A DNA stretch of 64,000 nt. Source: Spirodela intermedia. Taxonomy: Eukaryota; Streptophyta; Magnoliopsida; Alismatales; Araceae. Under the pieces are notes generated by a model. It searched no databases. It was given only the letters and a program-made list of their open reading frames with translations, and was not told the origin of the DNA. The position numbers and the translations under genes are program-made. How positions within the stretch are numbered: the first letter of the stretch is position 1; each line of letters opens with the position of its first letter. Shown here piece after piece: positions 14,401-26,228 of this stretch. The stretch spans positions 1,493,001 to 1,557,000 of the forward strand of contig LR746277.1 in assembly GCA_902729315.2 (NCBI GenBank), read 5' to 3'.

Positions 14401-17400
14401 TGTGAAGGCTTTCGTGGGGGAAGTTTATTCCTTTTATTGTTCATTTTTTACTTTTTATTCTGTAAATATCAACAATAACACCTGATAGTACTGTCTAAGA
14501 TTAAGAACAACTAATGATACTTTCGTATCATTGCTTGGCAGGAGGAATCTACCGATTTGTCCTTGAAACCATTTGCATTTTTCTTTCTTGTCCATCCATC
14601 AGGGCCGGACTTTCTTGAAGTCCCATCTTCAAGTTCCTTTTCAGGCTTCATATGTTTCCTACAGCTTCTACTTATTCCAGTGATAACTGTATGAATGCAA
14701 GCAGTTGTCGGTACCACAATTACATTCATTCATTAGTATAAGAACTCGTATTTGTACCCATGAATATTGTGTACAGATTGATAAGTTTCACTGTATATTA
14801 TTGTTATATTCAGACAGACCGGTGCTTTTCATCTCTTTTGGATGTCTCCCTATCTTCTTCATCATATTGTACTTTTTGGAATATCACCTGTTTCTTATTG
14901 TATCTCGAATGTGCCAGGTTTCTAGGAGCAGTTGTTGTAATAGCAGCAAATGCTGGTGGCGCATGGACCCCAATTGGTGATGTTACAACGACCATGTTAT
15001 GGATACATGGTCAGATCACTACTTTGCAAACGATGCAGGTGTACTTTTATTTTAGATGGTTTGTTATTTTTCTGTTGCATGTTTATATCTATTCTGGTTG
15101 TAATCCTACAGTGTCTTGGAATTGTGATATTGTTTATTTGTGCATGTTCTATCAATTCTTGTGATCCATGCGATTTTGGCTTAAACCGGTTTCACTCAAG
15201 AGTTATATGTTGTGCATTGAGTTGTAGTGGAATTGCTTGCACTAGTAGTTGATATTGTACACGATGCTAGGTAAAAAATTGTATCAAGAATAGGTTGATC
15301 TTCAACGAGATGAAAATTTCAGCACTCTTTGTGCAGCGATTTGCCGCTCCAGACTCATTGTGACCTATTTGTGATGAGTTTACCTATCTTTTTTGGTTAT
15401 CCATTTCAACTCTTCTGGAATCATGTTGCATGAGTGAAGAATCTGCTTTATTGCAGCCATTGTGCAACTCTTTTTAATTTCAATCTTTAATGTTGTTATA
15501 TGCTGTTTGAAGGAAAAGAGTGTAACATTAGTTAATAATAAAGTGCAGCATGTACTTTCGTATAGCTGATGTAATCCCACGACACTGACCTGTGAAATAG
15601 TTACAGCCATGCCTCCCTAGCTTAGTTTTTATATGACTGATCAAAACTGTTGTTACCGGACATCGTCATGTGTATCTGGATGCAGTCTCCTTTAGCTATT
15701 CAGGCGCTTTGGACTAACTCGTTACTTTTCTTTGGATCACCAAGATCATGCCAAGGAATTTTTTGCCAAACAACACTCTTGCCAAATGGGTTGTCTACCT
15801 TCAGATACAACAGAGTTACCTTGGACTGGCCGATTATATTATGTTTTATCCATGGGTTTTTTCAAATGCTTAGACAACAGTCCTGAAAAATTGGTGATCG
15901 AGTTTCAAACAATTATCATTGGTGTTTTGGTTATGAAAGAGCTGGAAAGTCTAAGTGATCATGTAGGAGTGCATGCTTCAGAGAAAAAGTGGCTGGCACA
16001 ACACTGTTTTCCGATTTTTCCTTGAGCATTTATTGTAGTTATCTGAAATTCTTACCTGGTTATTTTGGATGGACAGTTGTGTTGGAACTATGAAAGAACA
16101 ATTACTGATTCTCCCCTCTTCATATCCACCTCTTTAACAGTAGCCCACAGGGCTTTCCCTTGGGTAAATAACACATTTACAAACTTGTACGTGATAGCAT
16201 CTCCTACAATGCAAGCCTTTGAAGGATATAGGGAACCTGTTATATTATTTTAACAATTTTCTTTAAAGGTAAGCCAATCAATTCTGGCCAATTTTCTGTG
16301 ATTTGGCCTTATATTTCACTCCCATAATGATACTACTAAAGGAAGAATATGGAAGCATGTCTCATCATCGAAGGGCTGAAGTGAAAGAAAAAGAAAGGAA
16401 GAAAAAACTGCCCAGGAGTCATTAGAGATATTTTCTGCTGCGCGGTGCAGCATGCTTTTCCCTACCTCCGGGGACCCCGTTCATATGACATAATAAATCT
16501 TGGATAGGGTGGGGGTTCATTACTTGTATCCTCATTAAAGTTCTGTCGCATGTATCCCTTTTATCTATTTTTAAGTAATATAATGTGGTATCTATCTATC
16601 TCTGATCTAATTATAACTTGGTATTTTCTTATCCCAAATTTCTCTTCCCTTGTCCGATCCTGATTGGTTGGAACATGGCCAGTCTGACCGCCTGAATCCA
16701 ATTATAGGCATCTTTCTGGCTAATCCATTTGATCAATCTAGAATCAGATAATTCCAGGTAAATTCAGCCTCTAAATGATGCGATCCAGCGCTATTTTCGA
16801 GGTTCAGGGAGAAAACGAATCATTCCCATTTCATCTGTCTTTCATCCGTGGACTCTTTTGGTTTTGTTATAGCATATGGATTCTTTAATTCCTTTCCGAT
16901 AAAAAAACTATGCTTTTTCTGCCAGTAGATTTCCTGACAATATTTGATACCATTTTATGTAATGTAACTGTATTGATTTTTAAGATTATATCCTCTGAAT
17001 TAACTGTTGATCAAACAGGTATGATTCTCCTTCGTAGTGAATTCTTGGTCATGCTGATATATTGCTGAATCACATCTGCACAAGCCTGTTCTGAAAATAA
17101 CTTCCTTTGTCCATATCTTGTTATGCAGAGTGTATTTTTTCAGATATGTTTTGGAGAGTGTATCTTTTTTCTGATAGGCTGTTTGCATAGTTAGTCCATT
17201 TCATAAAACATTGGAAATGATTGTGATTATAGCTAACCTAATCATCAAATGTTGATTCATTATCCGTCAGCATTTTTCAAATTTAACACTTGATGAACTG
17301 ATAATTCATGTTAATGACTAGATTGTTGATAGTGGTTTTCTCTTTGCTGGCAAAGGTAAAACTCAGTCCTAAAGAAATCTTTTTGTTTGTCGTTGATTTT

Positions 17401-18476
17401 TATTAGGGCTTGTTCATTCCCTCAGCCATTTCTTTGGCAGTTCCTCTTGCTCTCATGTCTCTCACAAGGTATTGTAATCGTTAATTATTTTATGTTTATA
17501 CCTTTCTCCATCATTATAAGGAATGAATTCACCATCCTCGCCTTATTGCAATGCAGTGAAGTCAACAACTCGGGCCAGAAAACTGACGATGTACTGGCCT
17601 CAGAGCAGATGGCCCCTCGGGGCCAGCTTGTTTTTGGAGTTGGTGTTGGAGCTCTAGTGCTCGTTCCCATATTCAAATCTGCAACTGGGCTCCCGCCATA
17701 CATGGGCATGCTGCTTGGTCTTGGGGTTCTTTGGATCTTGACAGATGCTATACATTATGGAGAGTCGGGAAGACAGAAGCTAAAAGTCCCTCAAGCTTTA
17801 TCTAGGATTGATACACAGGGGATACTTTTCTTCCTTGGGATCCTTCTGTCTGTGAGCAGGTGGGTTGTTGTGATGCTCTATCCTGTTAATCATGCCCTTT
17901 GTTATTCACCCCCCCCCACATATGGACTCGTTTTCTTTTGATTCACTCGCTCAAGAGAGTTTTCCTTGCTTACAGCCTCGAGGCTGCTGGAATTCTAAGA
18001 GAACTGGCGAACTATCTGGATGTCCATATCCCAAGCATTGAACTGATTGCCAGCGCCATTGGCGTGGTGTCGGCGATCATAGACAATGTCCCTCTGGTTG
18101 CAGCCACAATGGGAATGTATGATCTGACCTCCTTTCCGCAAGACTCTGAGTTTTGGCAGCTGGTTGCCTTCTGTGCCGGCACTGGTGGGTCCATGCTCAT
18201 CATCGGTTCGGCGGCCGGTGTGGCCTTCATGGGAATGGAGAAGGTCGACTTCTTCTGGTACCTTCGCAAGGTGAGGATCATCTCTCTTCCTTGCACTCTT
18301 TAGGTCCAAACTTCTTAATGATGCTTTTTTCGCTAATCTGTCCTTGCTATCTCACACAGGTGAGCGGATTCGCTTTTGCTGGTTATGCCGCCGGAATCGT
18401 TGCATACTTGGCAGCTCAGAATATACATTTCTCACTGCCCACTGTTGCCCAGTTGCCATTCCTCTCTGGGTTGTAG
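4152..18476 (+). CDS. NHD1: NhaD-type Na+/H+ antiporter, plastid-targeted (ten exons)
   Basis: Exons: 4152-4433, 5677-5853, 6024-6152, 11514-11690, 11810-11916, 14918-15038, 17407-17468, 17557-17859, 17976-18270, 18360-18476 (stop TAG). All introns are GT-AG and the joined frame is open for 589 codons, close to the length I recall for Arabidopsis NHD1. Residues 1 to about 70 look like a transit peptide (Ser/Arg-rich, few acids, ending NLVVHAED). The rest is a hydrophobic multi-pass carrier with two related halves. The first half has LDN (267-269) and NAGGAWTPIGD (302-312); the second has IDN (488-490) and GTGGSMLIIGSAAG (521-534), the internal repeat pattern of the ion-transporter (IT) superfamily. 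Known family role: Na+ export across the chloroplast envelope in exchange for H+. No disabling change is seen. Intron 3 (5.4 kb) carries a copia remnant. The family assignment is firm; exon 1 is the least conserved part. Confidence 0.95.
6944..7229 (+). repeat. Tandem duplication, 143-bp unit, two copies
   Basis: Units 6944-7086 and 7087-7229 are head to tail and differ at only two positions that I can see (TATCTCAC/TATCCCAC and GACCCC/GATCCC). The high identity suggests a recent duplication within intron 3 of NHD1. It does not correspond to the LTRs of the nearby copia element. Confidence 0.9.
7459..10620 (+). mobile_element. Decayed Ty1/copia retrotransposon in NHD1 intron 3
   Basis: Order gag, integrase, RT, RNase H is typical of copia and lies in the gene's orientation. 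Gag (about 7459-7860) shows LDGRNYFGWSQQV and a UBN2-like region. The frame then passes almost directly to a pre-integrase motif (CEACEFAKHQRTHF, from about 7945), so the zinc knuckle and protease are missing. Integrase pieces include FIDDCTRM (about 8100) and QNGVTEQK (about 8320). RT remnants follow; the YVDD catalytic box reads YVDG at 9676-9687. RNase H pieces include DADYAGF (about 10170) and AQSSVEAEF (about 10277). Many stops and frameshifts break it. I found no LTR pair or PBS, so it is either truncated or its LTRs have decayed. Confidence 0.9.
11385..11418 (+). repeat. (CT)n microsatellite
   Basis: An uninterrupted CT dinucleotide run in intron 3 of NHD1, about 100 bases before exon 4. 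It may extend the pyrimidine-rich tract of that acceptor region. Confidence 0.95.
12171..12664 (+). repeat. Direct duplication of about 243 bp in NHD1 intron 5
   Basis: Copies at 12171-12414 and 12423-12664 both start ATTCGTGAGAATTACAATG and end near GTGTGATTCA or CTGTGATTCA, with small indels in T-runs. Only about 8 bp separate them. They are more diverged than the 143-bp repeat in intron 3. No coding content. Confidence 0.85.
12665..14917 (+). other. Intron 5 remainder, no recognised feature
   Basis: AT-rich intron sequence between exons 5 and 6 of NHD1. The short frame at 13663-13848 has no recognisable domain and is not supported as a gene. Confidence 0.6.
15039..17406 (+). other. Intron 6 of NHD1, no recognised gene
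   Basis: The intron is bounded by GTGTAC at 15039 and TTATTAG at 17406. It contains several short open frames (for example 15650-15886 and 15732-16025) with no family resemblance. A C/G-rich patch at about 16440-16490 stands out from the AT-rich surroundings and may be repeat-derived. Confidence 0.6.
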
Positions 18477-18764
18477 ATGTATATATTGTCAAGCACCTGC
18501 TCTCACACAGCAGCCACCTGTCAATCGGAGCTCTAAAGGAATGGAGGCCAGTGGTTGGGCAAGCATCAACTTATCATCATGCCCATTTTGAGAACTAGGG
18601 TTCTTGGAAGAAATCATACTTCAATGGCTCAAGGCCCAGCAGGTGTTTCCTAAGAGGCATGATGGAGAAGCCTGATGGTTAATTATTTTTAAAATTTTTA
18701 TCACCATGTGGAGGAGGTGCAGTATGTCGATTTTTTCTAGCAGCTTCCATGGCAGCTCATGTTC

Positions 18765-18770
18765 AATAAA
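18765..18770 (+). terminator. Candidate poly(A) signal AATAAA of NHD1
   Basis: AATAAA lies 289 bases after the TAG stop, a plausible 3' UTR length for a plant gene. Plant poly(A) signals are loose, so this is only a candidate. Confidence 0.45.
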
Positions 18771-18799
18771 GGTATCCTAAGTTTGAGCATCACTTTCTT

Positions 18800-19467
18800 T
18801 TAGTCTTGAATTTTGTCAGGAGCAAGTTGAGATGAAGATATTGACTGGGGGAACATGGATTATTGGTTTATATATTTCTAAGTAAAGATCTCCCATGAAG
18901 GCTAGATTATAATACGCAGAACGTACCTGCCTAGGACCATGAAGTCTGGCAATGAAATATTTATATTGATATTTATTCATTTATAACCCATTCTAGTTGG
19001 ATTGACATCCACCTAGACCATATACCGAGAGGAGAATATCGCCATCCACGGGCTTGGCGAATGGTGGCCTTTTTGCCATTATTGGGCATTCATAATGCCT
19101 TCATTCCCAAACCTGCGCACATGAAGCTTGGATCCTTAATGCCTACTGCAATTTATAGTATTTCTCATGTTAATAAAAGTTTTCTACGACTTTTTAGTGT
19201 AAAAAATTTATCCCTTGGCTAGTAAGCGATTTAAAATATTTTTTTGAAATCAGTTTTCTAATGCCCAGTCTCTGTTAATGTTGGAAAGAAAAACAGATTT
19301 CATGTGCACCACAAATTAATTGACATGAGAAAGAAATCGAAATTATAAGTCAAGTGAGAAATAAGAAAGCGTTTCTACTGCCATAATCTTTTGTGTAGAA
19401 AAATAGGCCTGTTCTTACAAAGCATGAGCTTTTTCCAACACATGTACATCTCAATATTATGCCAGTT
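18800..19467. other. Intergenic, nothing recognised
   Basis: This lies between the NHD1 3' end and the gypsy element. No domain-bearing frame or repeat with a recognisable partner is seen. Confidence 0.5.
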
Positions 19468-20118
19468 TGATGAGGTCCTTGCCTCATCATACATGCCACG
19501 TAGGCAACAGGGCTGGCAGTCGCTCCCCTCAACCGTTGCCAATATCAATTGCCTAGGAGCTGAACCAGTGGGTAGTAGTGATGGTTCCGAAATGTAGCAG
19601 AATGCGAGACATTAGGAGAATGCGGATCAATGTCCATTCTAGAGTCAGGGAGCCCATAAAGCTCCCTATGGGGCAAGTGAGAGAGGCAAGAGGAAGCCAT
19701 AGAGTCTCACCCACTCGAAGGGTGACTTGAGAGTCTGACCCACTCCAAAGGTCATTATTGCCCCCTCCTTCCTGTGTTCCTACATTGTTTTGAAGGCCCC
19801 CACTCCAAAGGTCCATGGCTTCTCCCCCTCTCCCACTTCATATCTCCCATTTTCCTTTTATGATCTTACCTCATCATGGCGCACTCTCCCTTCTCCTTGG
19901 CCTAGATCTGACGGTGTAAAAAACCTCTTCTCTTGTCTACAATGTCATGACATCTTCAAGACATCACCAGCCAACCCAGACTTCTCTCTCTCTCTCTCTC
20001 GCTTCCTCCAACAGGCTATCATCTAAGAACGGGTATCGTCCCACCCCATCTAGCGTATTATCCAATCCATCAAGGTATTAGCGTCCATCAGCCTATCCCA
20101 ACACTTGGGGCTCTATCA
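19468..20118 (+). repeat. 5' LTR of the gypsy element
   Basis: It begins TGATGAGGTCC and ends GGGGCTCTATCA, so it has TG/CA ends. It is 651 bp against 498 bp for the 3' copy. The extra sequence lies roughly at 19510-19690, while the later part (from GTCTCACCCACT) aligns well, including a (TC)n run near 19983. Confidence 0.92.
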
Positions 20119-20121
20119 AAT

Positions 20122-20130
20122 TGGTATCAG
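20122..20130 (+). other. Primer binding site, tRNA-iMet type
   Basis: TGGTATCAG starts three bases after the 5' LTR. It matches the first nine bases of the usual TGGTATCAGAGC initiator-methionine tRNA primer site; the following bases (AAAAAAC) have diverged. Confidence 0.85.
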
Positions 20131-20484
20131 AAAAAACATGGGCCTAAACCACTGGATGCATGCATAGATACTCTTGAAGTCAATCTCGGCAAAGCATATT
20201 GACTCACTCCAGCACGAGCACTTGCACCAACTCGGCCTGCTTATGTTGAAGAAGCTGGAGGCGCCTCAACAACAACAAGTGAGTTTCCGAAATTGGGGGA
20301 AAAGGCTGGTTGACCCTCCAGATGACTAGCACCGAGGGGAAACAAGTAAGGAGTACTATGCTTCCACCTCTGGGGATAGCAACCACAGCCTTCCTTTTCC
20401 CCCTTAGGCGGCAGCAAAGACTCTGAACCTTTAGATGGGGCCAACGCATTCCGAGGCAAATCCTTCCATCTCAAGGATAGATTG

Positions 20485-20950
20485 GATCACTAACATGGCA
20501 GACGTTGAGTCAAGCTTCCCCTCTTCAACGGCGAAGACCCTGAAGGGGAGTTTAGAGTGGAACTCTTTTTCTCTATCTGCAAAACCGCTCCAACTACCAA
20601 GTTACAAACGATCGGGGTTTATCTTGAAGGCAAGGCCCTCTCCTGGTTTCGATGGACACATCAACAAAAACCATTCGTAGTTGGGAGGACCTCAACCAGT
20701 GGCTCCTCACCTGTTTTGGACCCAAAAACTCGGGGTCGCTGTGTTTCCTGAAAATCAAACAAGATGACTCGGTGGCCGATTACTATAACACATTTGAACT
20801 CAAGGCCTTAGTCATCAGAGATCTCCTGAACAAGTTCTTGAAAACATCTTCTTCAACAGGCTAAAGAACAAACTTCATGGCACCAGTTGGACTCAATGCA
20901 CTCATGAACCTGGCCCAGAAGGCAGAAGCCAAACTCAACCATCTGCAAGG
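20485..20950 (+). pseudogene. Gypsy gag remnant
   Basis: Two overlapping frames (20557-20751 and 20652-20864) together carry a Retrotrans_gag-type region, including YLEGKALSWFRW and, in the second frame, a FLKIKQDDSVADYYNTF block. A frameshift separates the two halves. A G18-like run near 20950 ends the readable part. Confidence 0.8.
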
Positions 20951-21207
20951 GGGGGGGGGGGGGCACTGACTACCCATGCTAGTTGACGTGGTGTGGTCAC
21001 CACCCACAAGACTCCAACCGGATAAAGGTTCCCTTGCACAGAGATGGGTCCACTTGACCCTATCTGAATATGCTCAGATGAAGCCCGACGAATCAAGAAA
21101 TTATGCCTGCAACAAAAAGTACACCCCTAGCTACCGATGTCACAAGGAGTTATATGTGCGATTGATTTAGGAGGATCCCATTCAAGACAAGCCAAGCAAA
21201 CGATGAG

Positions 21208-21580
21208 ATGATAGCTAAAGAAGATGAGGCATTGGCCACCTTATTCGTCACCCTCAACTCACTTACCGAGGACACACCCACTAATGCCCTCAACTTTGCC
21301 AGATTGATCCAAGACCACCCTATCTCTGTGCTTGTAGACACAGGTTCCACGACTTCATATCCCTTCCGGTCACACAATAGCTTTAGTTACTCATATCTTC
21401 TATTTGTGGTCACCACCGACTGACACAAGGGAAAAATTCTATTGTCAGCAAGATATATTGCAATACAGTAGGGCAGATCTAGGACGTCATTATTATAGAG
21501 GATTTCCTCACACTTCCACTCATCTCCATAAATATTATCATTGACATGTATTTGTTGATGTCCTTAGTTTTGATACTTTC
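21208..21580 (+). pseudogene. Gypsy aspartic protease remnant
   Basis: The open frame 21208-21423 contains VLVDTGST with the catalytic Asp at 21337, the retropepsin D-T-G motif. The downstream half is broken by stops. Readable gypsy sequence then fades at about 21580-21600, where the nested LTR begins. Confidence 0.75.
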
Positions 21581-21599
21581 AAAGAAAAATTATTGAATC

Positions 21600-23517
21600 G
21601 TTAGTGGACATCATGATAGTTTATATTAGAAGTTTAATATCTTTGAGAAAAAAACAATATATAAATATTGACAATACACAAAACAATCCTATGACTAATA
21701 ACAAATCTATATAGTTACATCTTGAAGATATTCTTCATGATTGAATATAATGTAGCATCATATTACTCAAGCATAAGTATAGAAGAACATGTATCAACCA
21801 GCATGATGAAGTCTCACGTACTATTTAAAAATGTGAAGTAATATTTGGAATTTTACTAGACTTGAGAGACATGAAGTCAAAAGCCTGAGTAAGGAAAACA
21901 CTTGAAAAATTAAATCACATAAATTTAGGTGTGAGATTTGAACATAATACGTAAACTATGAAAATACAGAAAAAATGGTAGCCAAAATGTTAGAATATCA
22001 TGAAGATCAAGGCACTGACAAGATTTGAAATCAAGGCCTCACTATTAACACACTGAAAAGCTAATCAAGGAAATATGGAGTAACATCACGTGATCAATGT
22101 CTCAAGAAGGGATCAAACTTAACATCAACAGAATGATTTGAGTTGAAGTATTCGCATGAAACCCTTATGGAAGTGAAGAAGTTTTTGCCACATACCCTTG
22201 ATGGTAACATGGTAGTGCTATAAGTAGAGAAAGTGACAAAGTAATGACATACTTCGATTCAACCCCAAAGTAGAAATAACTGTTGAAGTATCAAACATCT
22301 CCAGATTGAAACTTCGAATGTGATTTATGAGAAAATTATAAGTCTCAAAGCAAAGGAAGATTGAAGCTTAGTAACACATATTCTAGATCGTAACTCTTAA
22401 ATAGAATATGTGGGGAATGATAAATTCGAATGCTATATTTGAGCTAGATCCTATAGAGAAAGATGCCCATTGATTTATTACACATCTCTAGATATAATAT
22501 CAAAGATAACTTCTATGAGAACGAAACTTTGAACTACAGAATAATTGAAGGTCAGCAACATGAATTCTAGACAGTAACACATCAACATAATACATGGACA
22601 AAATGACAAGCTCAACAATTGCATTTGAGTTAGACCCTAAGATTGAAAATATCTACTAATCTGTTATGTATCCCTAGAAAAAATATCAAGACCAATCTAT
22701 GTGAGAAATGAAAAGCTTTGAATTGAGGAACAACCAAAGGTCACTAACACACCAACAAAGCAATGAAAGAATTTCAAATTCATGACCATTTATCAGGTGA
22801 CGAAAAGATAAGAAGATGTTAGAGGATATAAGGAGTAAGCTTACAAGGAACTTGAATTAATGTTAAACGAATATATCTATTCACTTCATTCATTCATATT
22901 TAGGACAACATCATAATATATCCATCAAAGCAAAGCTACTGCATACCTCAAAGAAAGAGTTGAAAGCTTCATCATATGATTTAATCTACTACAGTGATTC
23001 AAGTCAACAACTACATCAAAGGTTGACTCTCTCTATTAGGCCCTAAGATAACTTAGGTGGTGAGTAGAGAGAGGCTTAGGCTAAGACATGAGGTTTTGAG
23101 AGCTTACAAGTGCCTGTGACGGGTGTTGTATCTGGTGAGACTTATGTACTTGACTAAGGCATGTGGTGTTGAGAGTCGAATTTTACTTGCGAAGGATATG
23201 ATCTCCGTGAAGATCACCCAAGAGTATTTGGGCTGCTAGTCTTGTAAAATCAGTTGTATTATTTCTAGAATGAAATCTTAAACTTTGGTAAGAAGAATCT
23301 AGGATGAGATGCAATCTAGTGAAAAGTGAACCAATATAAAAATTCTATTCTCTCTCATGTTGACGAGTGAGGGAGAGAGATTAGAGTGAACCCAAACTTA
23401 GAATAGAGAAAATATGTGAGAATCTATGTTAACACATATTCACAGTCAGAACAGAAGAATAGAGTAGAAAATGTAAGAAACTAATTCATCTCCCCCTCTT
23501 GGGTCTCCTTCCAACCA
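21600..23517 (-). mobile_element. Nested copia-type (SIRE-like) LTR, probably solo
   Basis: This splits the host gypsy element: protease lies to its left, and the pre-RT motif FSKIFEE-like sequence resumes immediately to its right at about 23520. On the minus strand it starts TGGTTGGAAGGAGACCCAAG and then a G-run, the style of SIRE/Maximus LTR starts. Its first 540 or so bases align with the plus-strand LTR at 38996-39561 (shared blocks around the G-run, TTCTAGAATGAAAT and CCTAAGATAACTT). The left boundary is uncertain (21580-21900) and no target duplication was found. Confidence 0.65.
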
Positions 23518-23519
23518 TT

Positions 23520-26212
23520 CACTCTCAATTTTCCAAAATTTTTGAGGAATGATTGGGCCTTCTTCTAGAGAGGATGTTGAGCACGACATCACCATGGTGC
23601 CCAATGTGATACCAGTCAATATAAGACCATTTAAATATCCTCACTACCATAAGGAAGAAATTGAGCAATTAATGGGCGAGATGCTAAAGGTGAGGATCAT
23701 TCAACCATCAATCAGCCCCTTATCCAACTTGGTGTTCGTAGTAAAAAAAGATGGGAAAGTGACACTTATGTGTCAACTATTGTGTATTAAATAAGGTCGA
23801 CATTCTTGATCACATCTCTATTCCATCATCAACGTGTTCCTTGACAAACTTAGTGCTAAGATCTTTTTCAATCTTGGCCTTCACTTCAGCTACCACCAAA
23901 TCGAAATTCATTGAGAAGACATTATGAAGATGGTGTTCCAAACCCACGAGAGGCACTATGACTTCCTTGTCTAGCTGTTTGGTCTTACCAATGCTCTGGT
24001 CATGTTCTAAGTACTCTTGAACTAGGTCTTTCAAGCCTATATGAGGAGATTTATGTTTGTTTTCTGTGACAACATCTAAAGCTTGTCTTTGCCAAACTCG
24101 CACAACCCTAATTGTAGGTCAACTCCAAGAAATGCTTGTTTGGCCAAGAAAGCATCATCTACCTAGGCCACATGATCTCCTCTACAGTCACCATGGACCC
24201 CAAGAAGATCAACACAATGCTCAATTGGCCAACATCAAAGACTTTCAAAGAACTCAAAGGATTCATTGGCTTCACTAACTACTACAGATGATTTATTCAA
24301 AGATATAGTACAATCACTTGGGCCTTGGCTCACCAGCCCAAGCATGACATCTTCCACTAGACACCAGAGGTGGTGGAAGCCTTCTAGTGGCTGAAATATG
24401 CACTCATCACCATCCTTGTCTTGACTCTCCTTGATTTCTCATAGGCTTTCAACCTAGAAGCTGATGTGTCGAGATGGGGAGTTGGTGCAATCCTTATACA
24501 AGGAAAACGACTCTATTACTTCAGAAAAGCTCTCCAGTATATAAATGAGAACTCATGACCATCATCTTGGCCATCCTCAAGTGGCATCACCACTTGTTGG
24601 GCAAATGCTTTACTATCTTTACATACTAGCAAACTCTCAAGTTCATCCTAGAATAACATTAGGTACTGCCCAACTACTAGAAATGGGTATACAAAGTTCC
24701 CAATTTTGATTTCTAAATCCCTACAAAACTGGCATCAAGAATAAGGTAGTAGATACCCTATCTTGTCATCTTGAGTCATCTATGCTGCTACCCATGGAAA
24801 TCTCCTGCAACACCCCCGTCAACTTTTATGAAATTCGATGAGAGTATGCAGATGATGAGGCTCTTCACACCATCATCACTGCCCTGCTACTACATCTAGA
24901 CTAATGGCCCAAGTATGTGCTCCAACAGGGACTATTGCATTGAAAAGGTCAGTCAGTGCTTTCGGGCATTTCCTTGCTCATTTCAATGATTTTGCGTGAG
25001 TTTCATGACTTTGTCGTTGGGGGGCACACTAGATTCCTTTGAACCTACAAGAGACTCAGCTATTATATGTTCTAGCATAATATGAAAGCATGTGTCAAGG
25101 AGTATGTGAGCAATTGCTCCATGTCTCAGCATTACAAGGTAGAAGCTCTCACCCCAGTAGGCCTCTGTCAACCACTTTCTATCCTAGACAAGATATGAGA
25201 TGATCTCTTGATGGACTTCATAAAGGGCCTTCTCCCCTTTGATGGATACAGCATAGTTCTTGTCATCATCAATCCCTCAACAAATCCACTCACTTTTCTC
25301 CCCTCAAATACTCCTTCATGGCATCAAAGGTAGCATGAGTATTCATCCTTCAGATTGGGATCCCATGGCATTCTGGCCTCCATACTCTTAGATTGGAATT
25401 GGATCTTCTCAAGATTATTCTAGTGACAGCTATTCCCCCTCCAAGGGACCACCTTGCATTGCACCAGCTCTTACCATCCCTAAATAGATGGCTAGATAGA
25501 GGTCATCAATAAAGGTTTGGCAACTTACCTTTGATGTTTTGTAGGGAACCGTCATTACTAATGGTATAGATGGCTTGTATGGGTAGAATTGTGATACAAC
25601 ACTACATTCCATATCTCCATGGGGTCCACCCCATGGTGAGAGCCTCCCAACATCCTTTTGTATGAAGCCACGACGACACACACTAACGGAATAGACCAAC
25701 TCCTTCACGAATGAGACAAGCTTATTTCTTAACTCAAGTCCCATTTGCAAGCAGCTTAAGTCAAAATGAAGGTCATCACAAACCGTAAGCGTTGTGATGT
25801 GGAGTATTCACTAGGCTATTGGGTCTACCTCCGCTTGAGTCCATATGATCTCAAGTCCCTATCATGGCGGCTCTATGAAAAGCTTACCTCTCACTTCTAC
25901 AGGCCTTTCACAATCTTGGACTGCATAAGGTCATTGCCTATTGGCTGCAGCTACTTCCCTCAGCATACATTCATTCGGGTTTTACATCTTGAAGTTGAAG
26001 CCAACGAAAGGCAGCCAACAGCAGCAACGCTCTCAACCTTTTCTCCTCAACTCTAACAACCAATGGGACATCTTCCCTGCCACAGTCTCTATCCTCCATC
26101 ACTCCCCTCATGGCTTGGAAGTCTTGGTCCAAGTCTTGGAAGTCCACCTAGGAACCTACTTACAGTATCCTCTAAGCTTTTCCTAATTTTTATCTTGTGG
26201 ACAAGGTAAAAG
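23520..26212 (+). pseudogene. Gypsy pol remnant: RT, RNase H, integrase
   Basis: The RT start is readable at 23549-23794 (PFKYPHYHKEEIEQLMGEM, then LVFVVKKDGK). RT continues in broken frames to about 24290 (FKELKGFIGFTNYYR). RNase H shows FNLEADVSRWGVGAIL near 24450. Integrase shows HDFVVGGHTRFL near 25003, a zinc-finger-like CVKEYVSNCSMSQHYK near 25090, MDFIKGLLPFDGYS near 25210 and a C-terminal GYWVYLRLSPY near 25818. A chromodomain-like VLVQ segment follows. Stops and shifts occur throughout; it cannot encode a working polyprotein. Confidence 0.9.
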
Positions 26213-26213
26213 A

Positions 26214-26225
26214 ATTAGGGGGGAG
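26214..26225 (+). other. Polypurine tract
   Basis: ATTAGGGGGGAG lies three bases before the TG of the 3' LTR, the expected place for the plus-strand priming tract. Confidence 0.8.
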
Positions 26226-26228
26226 TAT

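Noticed and set aside
16430-16500. GC-rich patch in intron 6 as an exon or a known plant repeat
   Set aside because: No open frame with usable splice sites, and the resemblance to a common plant repeat is too weak to name.
20949-20963. Poly-G run as a regulatory or quadruplex element
   Set aside because: It lies in a decayed gag region; a mononucleotide run or sequencing slippage is a simpler explanation.
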